From Thereva unica (taxonomy: Eukaryota > Arthropoda > Insecta > Diptera > Therevidae), in the NCBI GenBank assembly GCA_949987705.1, contig OX465281.1, forward strand, positions 168,592,516 to 168,656,515: a stretch of DNA of 64,000 nt, written 5' to 3'. Under the pieces are notes generated by a model. The model did not search any database, was not told where the DNA came from, and saw only the letters and a list, made by a program, of their open reading frames with translations. A program made the position numbers and the translations under genes. This document shows, in pieces, positions 41,716-54,800 of the stretch. How positions within the stretch are numbered: the first letter of the stretch is position 1; the number at the start of each line of letters is the position of its first letter.

Positions 41716-44700
41716 CTAGCTGGGACCCGGTGCGCCTACGCTGCACCCATAAGTCAATAGTAAACAATAAAAACCATCCATTGACTTAATACTTTTCGAG
41801 ATATGAATTTTACACAGATGAAATGCCTCAAAGAACATGGGTCTTGCGTCGGCCGCCATGAATCGGTATATTGAGTCTACTACATTGCTTATTGTATTCT
41901 ACTTATCATACCCTTTCATTTGATACCCATGTTGAGGGGATTGTGAAGAAAGTGGTAATCCGGCCTCTTTAGACGGCCGCCATGGATCTAAAGATATATT
42001 TTGTATACTACATTGCTTATTGTATTCTACTTATCATACCCTTTCATTTGATACCCATGTCGAGGTGGTTGTGAAGAAAGTGGTAATTCGGCCTCTTGAG
42101 ACGGCCGCCATGGATCTAAAGATATATTTTGTATACTACATTGCTTATTGTATTCTACTTATCATACCCTTTCATTTGATACCCATGTTGAGGGGATTGT
42201 GAAGAAAGTGGTAATCCGGCCTCTTTAGACGGCCGCCATGGATCTAAAGATATATTTTGTATACATTGCTTATTGTATTCTACTTATCATACCCTTTCAT
42301 TTGATACCCATGTCGATGTGGTTGTGAAGAAAGTGGTAATTCGGCCTCTTGAGACGGCCGCCATGGATCTAAAGATATATTTTGTATACTACATTGCTTA
42401 TTGTATTCTACTTATCATACCCTTTCATTTGATACCCATGTTGAGGGGATTGTTAAGAAAGTGGTAATCCGGCCTCTTTAGACGGCCGCCATGGATCTAA
42501 AGATATATTTTGTATACTACATTGCTTATTGTATTCTACTTATCATACCCTTTCATTTGATACCCATGTCGAGGTGGTTGTGAAGAAAGTGGTAATTCGG
42601 CCTCTTGAGACGGCCGCCATGGATCTAAAGATATATTTTGTATACTACATTGCTTATTGTATTCTACTTATCATACCCTTTCATTTGATACCCATGTCGA
42701 GGTGGTTGTGAAGAAAGTGGTACCCCGCCCTCTTGAGACGGCCGCCATGGATCTAAAGATATATTTTGTATACTACATTGCTTATTATATTCTACTTAAC
42801 ATACCCTTTCATTTGATACCCATGTTGAGGTGGTTGTGAAGAAAGTGGTAGTCCGGCCTCTTGAGACGGCCGCCATGGATCTAAAGATATATTTTGTATA
42901 CTACATTGCTTATTGTATTCTGCTTATCATACCCTTTCATTTGATACCCATGTCGAGGTGGTTGTGAAGAAAGTGGTACCCCGCCCTCTTGAGACGGCCG
43001 CCATGGATCTAAAGATATATTTTGTATACTACATTGCTTATTATATTCTACTTAACATACCCTTTCATTTGATACCCATGTTGAGGTGGTTGTGAAGAAA
43101 GTGGTAGTCCGGCCTCTTGAGACGGCCGCCATGGATCTAAAGATATATTTTGTATACTACATTGCTTATTATATTCTACTTAACATACCCTTTCATTTGA
43201 TACCCATGTTGAGGTGGTTGTGAAGAAAGTGGTAGTCCGGCCTCTTGAGACGGCCGCCATGGATCTAAAGATATATTTTGTATACTACATTGCTTATTGT
43301 ATTCTACTTATCATACCCTTTCATTTGATACCCATGTCGAGGTGGTTGTGAAGAAAGTGGTAATTCGGCCTCTTGAGACGGCCGCCATGGATCTAAAGAT
43401 ATATTTTGTATACTACATTGCTTATTGTATTCTACTTATCATACCCTTTCATTTGATACCCATGTTGAGGGGATTGTGAAGAAAGTGGTAATCCGGCCTC
43501 TTGAGACGGCCGCCATGGATCTAAAGATATATTTTGTATACTACATTGCTTATTGTATTCTACTTATCATACCCTTTCATTTGATACCCATGTCGAGGTG
43601 GTTGTGAAGAAAGTGGTACCCCGCCCTCTTGAGACGGCCGCCATGGATCTAAAGATATATTTTGTATACTACATTGCTTATTGTATTCTCCTTAACATAC
43701 TCTTTCATTTGATACCCATGTCGAGGTGGTTGTGAAGAAAGTGGTAATTCGGCCTCTTGAGACGGCCGCCATGGATCTAAAGATATATTTTGTATACTAC
43801 ATTGCTTATTGTATTCTACTTATCATACCCTTTCATTTGATACCCATGTCGAGGTGGTTGTGAAGAAAGTGGTACCCCGCCCTCTTGAGACGGCCGCCAT
43901 GGATCTAAAGATATATTTTGTATACTACATTGCTTATTATATTCTACTTAACATACCCTTTCATTTGATACCCATGTTGAGGTGGTTGTGAAGAAAGTGG
44001 TAGTCCGGCCTCTTGAGACGGCCGCCATGGATCTAAAGATATATTTTGTATACTACATTGCTTATTGTATTCTGCTTATCATACCCTTTCATTTGATACC
44101 CATGTCGAGGTGGTTGTGAAGAAAGTGGTACCCCGCCCTCTTGAGACGGCCGCCATGAATCTAAAGATATATTTTGTATACTACATTGCTTATTATATTC
44201 TACTTAACATACCCTTTCATTTGATACCCATGTTGAGGTGGTTGTGAAGAAAGTGGTAGTCCGGCCTCTTGAGACGGCCGCCATGGATCTAAAGATATAT
44301 TTTGTATACTACATTGCTTATTATATTCTACTTAACATACCCTTTCATTTGATACCCATGTTGAGGTGGTTGTGAAGAAAGTGGTAGTCCGGCCTCTTGA
44401 GACGGCCGCCATGGATCTAAAGATATATTTTGTATACTACATTGCTTATTGTATTCTACTTATCATACCCTTTCATTTGATACCCATGTCGAGGTGGTTG
44501 TGAAGAAAGTGGTACACCGCCCTCTTGAGACGGCCGCCATGGATCATTTTAGTTTCAATAGCGTCATGGCCTACCTATTGTTTGACAGCTGCGTAAATTT
44601 GAAATTTTCATTAAATGTAATGATTCAATTTAATGACAATTTTACATTTGTCAAACAATAGGTAGGCCATGAAGCTATTGAAACTAAAATGAAGTGAAAA

Positions 44701-44884
44701 TTCCTAAAATTACCATTTTTGTTTGGATTTTGCAGCTGTTTTTTTGGTTAAAGGTATAAAAAATAGCCTACGACCTATTCTCAGACCTACCAAATATACA
44801 CCAAAAATTTCATGCAAATTGTTCAACCCGTTTCGGAGGAGTACGGTAACAAACACTGTGACACGAGATTTTTATAGATATAGA
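41716..44884 (-). mobile_element. Helitron-like element, copy B (inverted)
   Basis: This is the mirror image of copy A, tail to tail with it across a short (TA)n spacer (41700-41715). It has the same TC start, hairpin, about 21 repeat units, terminal hairpin and CTAG. Another (TA)n-like spacer follows at 44885-44906. Confidence 0.6.
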
Positions 44885-44906
44885 TATATATATATATATC
44901 TATATA

Positions 44907-46489
44907 CTAGCTGGGACCCGGTGCGCCTACGCTGCACCCATAAGTCAATAGTAAACAATAAAAACCATCCATCGACTTAATATTTTTCGAGATATGAATT
45001 TTACACAGATGAAATGCCTCAAAGAACATGGGTCTTGCGTCGGCTGCCATGAATCGGTATATTGAGTCTACTGCATTGCTTATTGTATTCTACTTATCAT
45101 ACCCTTTAATTTGATACCCATGTTGAGGGGGTTGTGAAGAAAGTGGTAATCCGGCCTCTTTAGACGGCCGCCATGGATCTAAAGATATATTTTGTATACT
45201 ACATTGCTTATTGTATTCTACTTATCATACCCTTTCATTTGATACCCATGTCGAGCTGGTTGTGAAGAAAGTGGTAATTCGGCCTCTTGAGACGGCCGCC
45301 TGGATCTAAAGATATATTTTGTATACTACATTGCTTATTGTATTATACTTATCATATCCTTTCATTTGATACCCACGTCGAGGTGGTTGTGAAGAAAGTG
45401 GTACCCCGCCCTCTTGAGACGGCCGCCATGGATCTAGAGATATATTTTGTATACTACATTGCTTATTGTATTGTACTTAACATGCCCTTTCATTTGATAC
45501 CCATGTTGAGGTGGTTGTGAAGAAAATGGTAATCCGGCCTCTTGAGACGGCCGCCATGGATCTAAAGATATATTTTGTATACTACATTGCTTATTGTATT
45601 CTACTTATCATTCCCTTTCATTTGATACCCATGTCGAGGTGGTTGTGAAGAAAGTGGTACCCCGCCCTCTTGAGACGGCCGCCATGGATCCTAAGATATA
45701 TTTTGTATACTACATTGATTATTGTATTCTACCTAACATACCCTTTCATTTGATACCCATGTTGAGGTGGTTGTGAAGAAAGTGGTAATCCGGCCTCTTG
45801 AGACGGCCGCCATGGATCTAAAGATATATTTTGTATACTACATTGCTTATTGTATTCTGCTTATCATACCCTTTCATTTGATACCCATGTCGAGGTGGTT
45901 GTGAAGAAAGTGGTACCCCGCCCTCTTGAGACGGCCGCCATGGATTTAAAGATATATTTTGTATACTACATTGCTTATTGTATTGTACTTAACATACCCT
46001 TTCATTTGATACCCATGCTGAGGTGGTTGTGAAGAAAGTGGTAATCCGGCCTCTTGAGACGGCCGCCATGGATCTAAAGATATATTTTGTATACTACATT
46101 GCTTATTGTATTCTACTTATCATACCCTTTCATTTGATACCCATGTCGAGGTGGTTGTGAAGAAAGTGGTACCCCGCCCTCTTGAGACGGCCACCATGGA
46201 TCTAAAGATAGATTTTGTATACTACATTGCTCATTGTATTGTACTTAACATACCCTTTCATTTGATACCCATGTTGAGGTGGTTGTGAAGAAAGTGGTAA
46301 TCCGGCCTCTTGAGACGGCCGCCATGGATCTAAAGATATATTTTGTATACTACATTGCTTATTGTATTCTACTTATCATACCCTTTCATTTGATACCCAT
46401 GTCGAGGTGGTTGTGAAGAAAGTGGTACACCGCCTTCTTGAGACGGCCGCCATGGATCATTTTAGTTTCAATAGCGTCATGGCCTACCT
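44907..46489 (-). mobile_element. Helitron-like element, copy C (truncated)
   Basis: It has the CTAG end and terminal hairpin, then about 12 repeat units. It ends abruptly at GGCCTACCTA inside the first arm of the 43-bp hairpin, where it joins CAATTAATCTCACT and the duplicated pogo-like sequence. It aligns with copy D at a constant offset of 3640 bp, with a few substitutions. Confidence 0.6.
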
Positions 46490-47731
46490 ACAATTAATCT
46501 CACTATTGCCTCTGTAGGAATAGCAGATGCGTGATAAGAAAAGTCCGCTATTGTTGACGGAGGAACAGATGAGTGAGCAGTTGTTGAGTCAGGAAATGGA
46601 CGATCTGTCATAGTCGAAGGAGCGTAATCTTCTTCTCCAAATACATTTGGGTCAAATGGCCATATTCCTGGTTTTTTAAACCCGTTAACTGCGTTCTGAA
46701 CTGACGCACTTTTGGCGTACGCTCCACCAAAAAGTTTTGCCATATCATATTGGTTTACAACACGGCCTGGGTGCATTTTTTGAAAGGTATTTAGTTCTTG
46801 CTCAAAATACTTTTTGAGGGGTCCATATACAGCCACATCTAGAGGCTGCATTCGATCAGTAGTGTGTGGTGCGAAAGATAAGAAGGTGACGTGATTTTCT
46901 GTCGCGTATTCTAATCTGGATAATATTTATGGGCTACGTGATTATCAAGCAAGAGTAATACTGGTCTGGTCTCGCTGGGGCGAACTTTCTCAACAAAAAA
47001 ATAAAGCCAAGCCAAAAAAGCTTCACCATGTACCCAACCATTATCCGTTACCGTCGCCTGTGAGCCTGGTGGAGCATTATCTAAGAGTCTTTCTTGCATG
47101 CGTTTTCGAGCAAATATAAAAAAGGGTGGAATAAAAGTTCCAGCTGCATTACAGCAGCATATGACAGTGGTTAATTGACCTCTTTCCGCACTGCATATCA
47201 CTCCGACTTGCCTTTTGCCTTTAACACCTTGGGTGGTTTAGTTGTACTGCTCTTTATTCCCGTCTCGTCCATATTATAAATTGTTGTTGCATCGAAGTTG
47301 TATTTTTCGACCAGGTTCCAATAGTTTGAATAAAACAACTCCACCTGCGTCTTGTTGAAGCCTCTTGTTCTTGCTAAAGATGTTGGCTCCGGCGCTCTTA
47401 GTACAATTTCTGGGTGTCGACGCTTGAAACCCGAAAACCAGTCATCTCCAGCTTTTCCATTTTTAAATGGATGAGAAATATTATTTCTTGAGGCATAATT
47501 AAAAACCAATTCTAAAAAATCTGAACGCGTAAGCCCAAAAAACAAACTATCTAATTTTTTAAGATAGGCACACAACTCTCCTTCTTGTTCTGGACTAAAA
47601 ACAGATGTGAACCTACCCAATTTCTTCGATTTATTTCCAGACTTAACGTGTCTCTGCAAAGTAGTAAATGGGATTCCAAATTTCTTCGCGGTTGAATTTA
47701 TAGATTGCTTGTCATCTTTTACAGCTTTCAA
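46477..47731 (-). pseudogene. Second copy of pogo-like transposase, 3'-truncated
   Basis: The frames 47198-47731, 46911-47201 and 46477-46851 are near-identical to the copy at 36.5-37.7 kb, with the same two frameshifts. The C-terminal linker and PHD finger are missing because the duplication begins inside the linker. The last few residues come from the junction. Confidence 0.9.
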
Positions 47732-48501
47732 TGCCCTCTCTAGTGTTTCTTCTGACCATGCTGCTCGATCACTTTACGTGTATATTTAAACAACATCTAA
47801 AATAAAGCGAAATATTCAATTTATATGTTTTGATTGCATCTTAGCCTAAACGGGCAAAACGGATACCCTAACCGTTTTGCCCATATCCGTTTTGCCCAAT
47901 GTACCAATATTTACAACAAGTGATGACTACAAATATTGCAAATAGGTAACTAAAAAATAATAATTACAAATTACACTCATTTAAACTAGCAAAATAATAA
48001 ACAAATATTATTTATAAGTAACTGATTGGTAATATGAAAAGTTAGTGTACAAACCTTGGTAAAAATCGTAAGAAAACAACGAAAAATTTTTCTTTATCTG
48101 CACAACACACACTCTCGCGATTCTTGTTTTGATTGAACTGTCATGGCGTTGCGGTGGCACGTTGCCAGGGCTACACAAAAAATAGGAACGCCATTTTAAT
48201 ACAAATAGTTAGAAAAAACGATTATTCTTTTTACCCGCCCTATGCTTATATGGCCCGGGTTTCCCCTACTTCCCAAAACTGGTATAGCTGAAAGTGCCTA
48301 CATTCAAATGTCGCAGGTTTTTATAGCAATTTTCATTAAATTCTTCATAACAAATGTATTACGCTTCAGATACATTGGCAAAATTTGAATCGGTACAAAA
48401 CAGTTATACCACCATACGATGAAGGCATTACATTTCCCAAAAATCTGTTGCTACTCAAACTTTCTGAGAAATTTGGGCTGCCTACAATCATGTGTCGCGG
48501 A

Positions 48502-48504
<3 letters not shown>
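46490..48504. repeat. Direct duplicate of 36515-38516 (pogo/Tc3 composite)
   Basis: Positions 46503-48504 match 36515-38516 at a constant offset of 9988 with only a handful of substitutions, for example near 46586 and 48190. It includes the middle of the pogo-like transposase through its right end and the Tc3-like right terminal repeat. The 13 bases before it (46490-46502) match the complement of a word inside the Tc3-like element near 34617-34630. Confidence 0.95.

Positions 48505-48546
<42 letters not shown>
48505..48546. repeat. (TA)n tract between Tc3-like end and Helitron copy D
   Basis: About 20 TA units. The same junction upstream of copy A (38517-38530) has a shorter tract. Confidence 0.95.
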
Positions 48547-48547
<1 letters not shown>

Positions 48548-50380
48548 TAGCTGGGACCCGGTGCGCCTACGCTGCACCCATAAGTAAATAGTAAACAATA
48601 AAAACCATCCATCGACTTAATATTTTTCGAGATATGAATTTTACACAGATGAAATGCCTCAAAGAACATGGGTCTTGCGTCGGCTGCCATGAATCGGTAT
48701 ATTGAGTCTACTGCATTGCTTATTGTATTCTACTTATCATACCCTTTAATTTGATACCCATGTTGAGGGGGTTGTGAAGAAAGTGGTAATCCGGCCTCTT
48801 TAGACGGCCGCCATGGATCTAAAGATATATTTTGTATACTACATTGCTTATTGTATTCTACTTATCATACCCTTTCATTTGATACCCATGTCGAGGTGGT
48901 TGTGAAGAAAGTGGTAATTCGGCCTCTTGAGACGGCCGCCTGGATCTAAAGATATATTTTGTATACTACATTGCTTATTGTATTATACTTATCATATCCT
49001 TTCATTTGATACCCACGTCGAGGTGGTTGTGAAGAAAGTGGTACCCCGCCCTCTTGAGACGGCCGCCATGGATCTAAAGATATATTTTGTATACTACATT
49101 GCTTATTGTATTGTACTTAACATACCCTTTCATTTGATACCCATGTTGAGGTGGTTGTGAAGAAAATGGTAATCCGGCCTCTTGAGACGGCCGCCATGGA
49201 TCTAAAGATATATTTTGTATACTACATTGCTTATTGTATTCTACTTATCATTCCCTTTCATTTGATACCCATGTCGAGGTGGTTGTGAAGAAAGTGGTAC
49301 CCCGCCCTCTTGAGACGGCCGCCATGGATCCTAAGATATATTTTGTATACTACATTGATTATTGTATTCTACCTAACATACCCTTTCATTTGATACCCAT
49401 GTTGAGGTGGTTGTGAAGAAAGTGGTAATCCGGCCTCTTGAGACGGCCGCCATGGATCTAAAGATATATTTTGTATACTACATTGCTTATTGTATTCTGC
49501 TTATCATACCCTTTCATTTGATACCCATGTCGAGGTGGTTGTGAAGAAAGTGGTACCCCGCCCTCTTGAGACGGCCGCCATGGATTTAAAGATATATTTT
49601 GTATACTACATTGCTTATTGTATTGTACTTAACATACCCTTTCATTTGATACCCATGCTGAGGTAGTTGTGAAGAAAGTGGTAATCCGGCCTCTTGAGAC
49701 GGCCGCCATGGATCTAAAGATATATTTTGTATACTACATTGCTTATTGTATTCTACTTATCATACCCTTTCATTTGATACCCATGTCGAGGTGGTTGTGA
49801 AGAAAGTGGTACCCCGCCCTCTTGAGACGGCCACCATGGATCTAAAGATAGATTTTGTATACTACATTGCTCATTGTATTGTACTTAACATACCCTTTCA
49901 TTTGATACCCATGTTGAGGTGGTTGTGAAGAAAGTGGTAATCCGGCCTCTTGAGACGGCCGCCATGGATCTAAAGATATATTTTGTATACTACATTGCTT
50001 ATTGTATTCTACTTATCATACCCTTTCATTTGATACCCATGTCGAGGTGGTTGTGAAGAAAGTGGTACACCGCCTTCTTGAGACGGCCGCCATGGATCAT
50101 TTTAGTTTCAATAGCGTCATGGCCTACCTATTGTTTGACAGCTGCGTAAATTTGAAATTTTCATTAAATGTAATGATTCAATTTAATGACAATTTTACAT
50201 TTGTCAAACAATAGGTAGGCCATGAAGCTATTGAAACTAAAATGAAGTGAAAATTCTTAAAATAACAATTTTTTTGTTTTTTCAGGCAATTTTTTTAATT
50301 TTTCTCTCCGTAAGAACCATCCTCGTACTTCAACGAATATTCGAAAAAAAAATTAGTCCAATAGGTCCAGCCGTTCTCGA

Positions 50381-50384
<4 letters not shown>
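48547..50384 (-). mobile_element. Helitron-like element, copy D
   Basis: It has the CTAG end, terminal hairpin, about 12 repeat units and the full 43-bp hairpin (50097-50245). Beyond the hairpin its 5' part differs from copies A and B: it contains a CGAGAACGGCTGGACC-type segment (inverted) and ends at a (TA)n tract. The array is identical in layout to copy C. It is probably a related subfamily or a recombinant. Confidence 0.55.

Positions 50385-50430
<46 letters not shown>
50385..50430. repeat. (TA)n tract left of foldback element
   Basis: About 22 TA units between Helitron copy D and the foldback element. Confidence 0.95.
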
Positions 50431-50433
<3 letters not shown>

Positions 50434-51545
50434 GTGATTCCATATCAGATTTGCAATCGATATTGTAAATTTCGATGAGATAATTTTTTTTATGCTTTTT
50501 ATCGAAAATAAATCGACACGTATTTTTTTATATAGCTAAAAAAATTTTTTTGGCGGAATTAGGATTTTTTGAATTTTTGATGAACTGCCTTTTTCGCAAT
50601 GAAAGTCGCTTTTTACAGCCCCAATAACTCGAAAACCGTAGGTCGTAGAGAAAAAATGTATTAAATATAAAAATTCGGTTTTTTCTTCTTCTTTGCAATG
50701 GTTTAATAAAATGATTTGTTTTAACAATTTTTTAGCACCAAAAGTTAAAATATTTATAACAAATTAATTTTTCTCAAACTTGGGCCATTTTTATTTTCTT
50801 TTTTTTAATCTCAATAAATTCTCCAAAGTCTTCCGATAAACCTAAACACAATTTCATAATGGTATCAGAAGTAGATCTTGAGCTATAGAATATCAAAGAC
50901 CATCATGCACCGTGCGTGCGCCAATTTTGAAAGAAAACGATGTATTATGTACATCGTGCCGACTGCAAATCGGGAAAAATTCAGGTAACTTTCATTTTTT
51001 TTGTCTCTTAGGCGCGCGCGAAGTGAATTGGCGCTCGTTGGAGTCGTTGGTCGGCGCACGCACGGTGCATGATGGTCTTTGATATTCTATAGCTCAAGAT
51101 CTACTTCTGATACCATTATGAAATTGTGTTTAGGTTTATCGGAAGACTTTGGAGAATTTATTGAGATTAAAAAAAAGAAAATAAAAATGGCCCAAGTTTG
51201 AGAAAAATTAATTTGTTATAAATATTTTAACTTTTGGTGCTAAAAAATTGTTAAAACAAATCATTTTATTAAACCATTGCAAAGAAGAAGAAAAAACCGA
51301 ATTTTTATATTTAATACATTTTTTCTCTACGACGTACGGTTTTCGAGTTATTGGGGCTGTAAAAAGCGACTTTCATTGCGAAAAAGGCAGTTCATCAAAA
51401 ATTCAAAAAATCCTAATTCCGCCAAAAAATTTTTTTTTAGCTATATAAAAAAATACGTGTCGATTTATTTTCGATAAAAAGCATAAAAAAAATTATCTCA
51501 TCGAAATTTACAATATCGATTGCAAATCTGATATGGAATCACCCA
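50431..51545. mobile_element. Foldback DNA element with 492-bp inverted arms
   Basis: Positions 50431-50922 and 51053-51545 are near-perfect inverted copies (outer tip TGGGTGATTCCATATCAGAT) around a spacer of about 130 bp. It is embedded in (TA)n on both sides, consistent with a TA target. No transposase is encoded, so it is a long-armed MITE or foldback element. Confidence 0.9.
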
Positions 51546-51804
51546 TATATATATATATTTTTTTTTTTTTTTCCTGGGGGTAAAAAAGCATTCGCTACCG
51601 TCATGACTCAAGTGCCCCTTACTGGCCGATCCCGCATGACGGTTATGTTTCACGTAAATCCACACATACACACATATGGACACATAAGTGCACATACGCA
51701 TATATGGGTCTATGAACATGAGAACTAAAAAAGCCCCTCCGACGTGATCCACCCCAGCGGGACTGGCTAATAAGCATTACATCGCGGGGGTCGTTCAGCT
51801 TCAT

Positions 51805-54800
51805 TCAGCTGCTTCTGCTCGTGGCATTTCTGTGCCTTTCTCTATTTCTTACGGCTTCTTCTTGCCTTAGCTTTCTGTGAATGGTCTTGAGGGTTGCTTC
51901 CACGTCCCTCCACATTTCCTCAGACCTCATCATATGGTCTAGGATGTTTTCGGGCGTTAGTGGCTCCTCGACCCTTTCTTCTAGTTTCGCCCTTTCCTCG
52001 GCGAATCTCGAGCAGGTAAAGAAGACGTGTTCTGCGTCTTCCTCCGTCGCTGGGCATACTGGACACAACGGTGAATCATCGTGCCCGAAGCGGTGGAGGT
52101 ATTTCCTATACCCCCCGTGTCCGCTCAGGAACTGCGTGAGGTCGTAACTTACTTCCCCACGCTCCCTCGTAGCCCATATTTCCACGTTAGGGATAAGTCT
52201 GTGGGTCCAGCGACCCTTAACAGACTCGTCCCACTTCGCCTGCCATTCCCTTAAAGACTCGCAGCGCGCCATCTGCCGCCGCACCCTTCTTGGCTCCCCT
52301 CCACCATATTCTGGGTCATAGAGACGCATGCCCTCCCTCGCCAGAATATCTATGGGAATCATCCCAGCTATCACGCACGCCGCATCGTCGGACGTGGTCC
52401 TGTACGCGCAGCAAGCGCGAAGTGCACTTAGCCTATAAGCACCCCTCCATTTTCTGCTATTTGCAGTCCTGCTTAACGCTGCTGCCCACACTGGCGCTGC
52501 GTATAACAGGACTGAGCTTACCACCCTCCCCAAGAGGAGGCGGCGACTCGGTCTAGGGCCCCCAACATTGGGCAGCATTCTTGCGAGTGCTGCACAAATC
52601 GCAGACGCTTTGTCTGCCGTGCCCTCCAAGTGCGCCTTGAAATTTAGCCTCCGATCGATCATCACCCCCAGGTACCTTAGTGCGGGCTGTGAGTGGATGA
52701 TCTGTTCCCCTACTTTTATCCTTACGGATACTAGCTTTCGTCGCTTGCTGATCAGCACTACTTCCGTTTTGTGCTCAGCAAGCTTCAACCCCGCGCGTTC
52801 TAACCACGCTTTTATTTCCCAGATCGCTTCGTTTGCGTACAGTTCGATGTCATCTGGTTCTGGTTTTCCTTCGACAACCACCCCGATATCATCTGCAAAC
52901 CCGATCGCCACTGCTTCCTTTGGAAGACGAAGCCCCAACACATCATTGTACATTGCGATCCATAGGAGAGGGCCCAGGACGGAACCTTGCGGGACACCGC
53001 ATGTTGTCCCGAACACTTTAGGGCCATCATCCGAATCACAATGAAGCGACCTACCCTGGAGGTAGTCGGCCACTACACGCACTAGGTACTTTGGTGTGCC
53101 TAGCTTGATCAACGCCTCAACTATTTTGTTCCACCTCGCAGAGTTGAAAGCATTTTTTACGTCGAGGGTTATCAATGCGCAGCAGTGATTTTTCTCTATG
53201 GCGGCTCTTGCTATGCCCACCACCATATTGACTGCATCAGTCGTCGACCTTGCCTTTCTAAAGCCGAATTGCTTGTCCGACAGGCCACCTACCCTTTCGA
53301 CGCTAGGGAGAATCCTGTTACAGATCACCCGCTCGAAAAGTTTGCCTATACAACTAAGGAGGCATATCGGTCTGTAGGACGATGGGTTCCCTAGAGGTTT
53401 GTTCGGCTTCGGTAGGAGCACGAGTTTCTGCTGTTTCCATCGCTCCGGGAAGATCCCCTCTCTCAGGCACGCTGTGAAAACTTCAGCGAACCTGTCTGGC
53501 GCTATTGAAGCTGCTAGCTTCGCCGCTTTATTTGGTATGCCATCCATGCCAGGGGCCTTATTGATGGCTACCTTTTTTGCAGCCTCCAGAATCTCATCTG
53601 CGGTCACCGCAGGTATCTCCTCTGGGTCCACCTGGAGGGTGGGTAGATCGACCGTGCGTACGTTCTGTGGAAACAGGACATACACAATACTCTGGAGCAG
53701 CGCGGGGCAGGTGATCGGCGGAGAGCGTTTGCCCTTGACCGCTGACATAACCATTTTATAGGCTCCACCCCAGGGGTCCGAGTCTGCTTCTCTGCACAAC
53801 CTTTTGAAGTGCTCGGATTTGCTTCTAGCGATGGCCTTGTTCAGCATTTTTCTCGCTTCCTTATATCTCTGAAGGAGTTCATCGAAATCCGGACGGTTCC
53901 GGCCTCTCTGAGTTTTCCTTCTCGCCTTCAGACAGGTCCTTCGGCATTCATCGATCTCTGCATTCCACCAGAAGTTTGGTGAAAGCCTACGATTGCCGGC
54001 GCGCCGTGGCATGGATGCGTCACATGCCCGTTTCACCGATTCTTCTATTTCCTCTGCACCTTCCCTGGCACCTCCTGCCGACCTCGCATCATGCAGGAAT
54101 ACTTCCTCGAACACCTCTGTGTCGAGTTTCTTAACGGCCCATCCTCTAGCCGTTCCGTACCTAGGATTCCTCTTTCCTATACCCTGGCCTACCTCGAAGA
54201 TGATGGCTTGGTGGTCGCTGTGCGTGTACAAATCGCTCACCCGCCACTGTAGGTCCTTGGCCACTGAATCGCTCACGTAAGTGATGTCGATCACAGAAGA
54301 TCTCCCACCCCTTTGGAAGGTGTTTTCGCCTCCAGTGTTGACTAACACTACGTTAAGTCGCGAGAATACTTCTAGAAGTATGCGCCCTCTTGCATTCGTT
54401 TGTCGACTGCCCCATTCGACAGCCCAAGCATTAAAATCACCCGCTAGTATTACCGGGTGATGGCGACTCGCGTCGGCGGCTAACCTTTCCAGCATCGACT
54501 CGTAATCGTCTAGTGTCAGGCTTGGCGCCGCATAGCAGCTGTAGACGTGTATTCCGCCTACTTTTGCCCGCGTGAAGCCATTCTCTGGGCTTCTCATGGT
54601 ATCTTCCATGGCTCGGCTCCCACACGTCCATATCGCTGACGTGCCGCTGCTATCGCTTATCCAGACGCCACTGTGCAGATTTCTATACTGCTCGCAGACG
54701 ATCGCGACGTCGATTTTCTCCTCGTAGACTGTCTGTGCCAGCAGATCTTGTGCCGCTTGACAGTGGTTCAAGTTAATCTGTATGAACCTTATCTTCGACT

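Larger units (their letters stand above)
38521..44894. repeat. 6.4-kb near-perfect palindrome (Helitron copies A and B)
   Basis: Copy B is the mirror image of copy A about a centre at 41707.5: every landmark pair I compared sums to 83415, so there is no net indel in 3.2 kb. Unit-specific changes, such as a 3-bp loss at 41149/42256 and CTTAACAATC at 40958/42448, occur in both arms. One difference was seen: CTTAGGATCC at 40400 against the normal TTTAGATCC at its mirror place near 43010. Confidence 0.95.

Noticed and set aside
38871..46450. Possible CRISPR array
   Set aside because: Units are contiguous 128-bp satellite repeats without unique spacers and lie in a eukaryotic TE.
38754..50214. 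Many near-identical 60-residue frames with a VVVKKVV core
   Set aside because: They are generated by the 128-bp repeat, whose length is not a multiple of three, and they appear on the strand set by array orientation.
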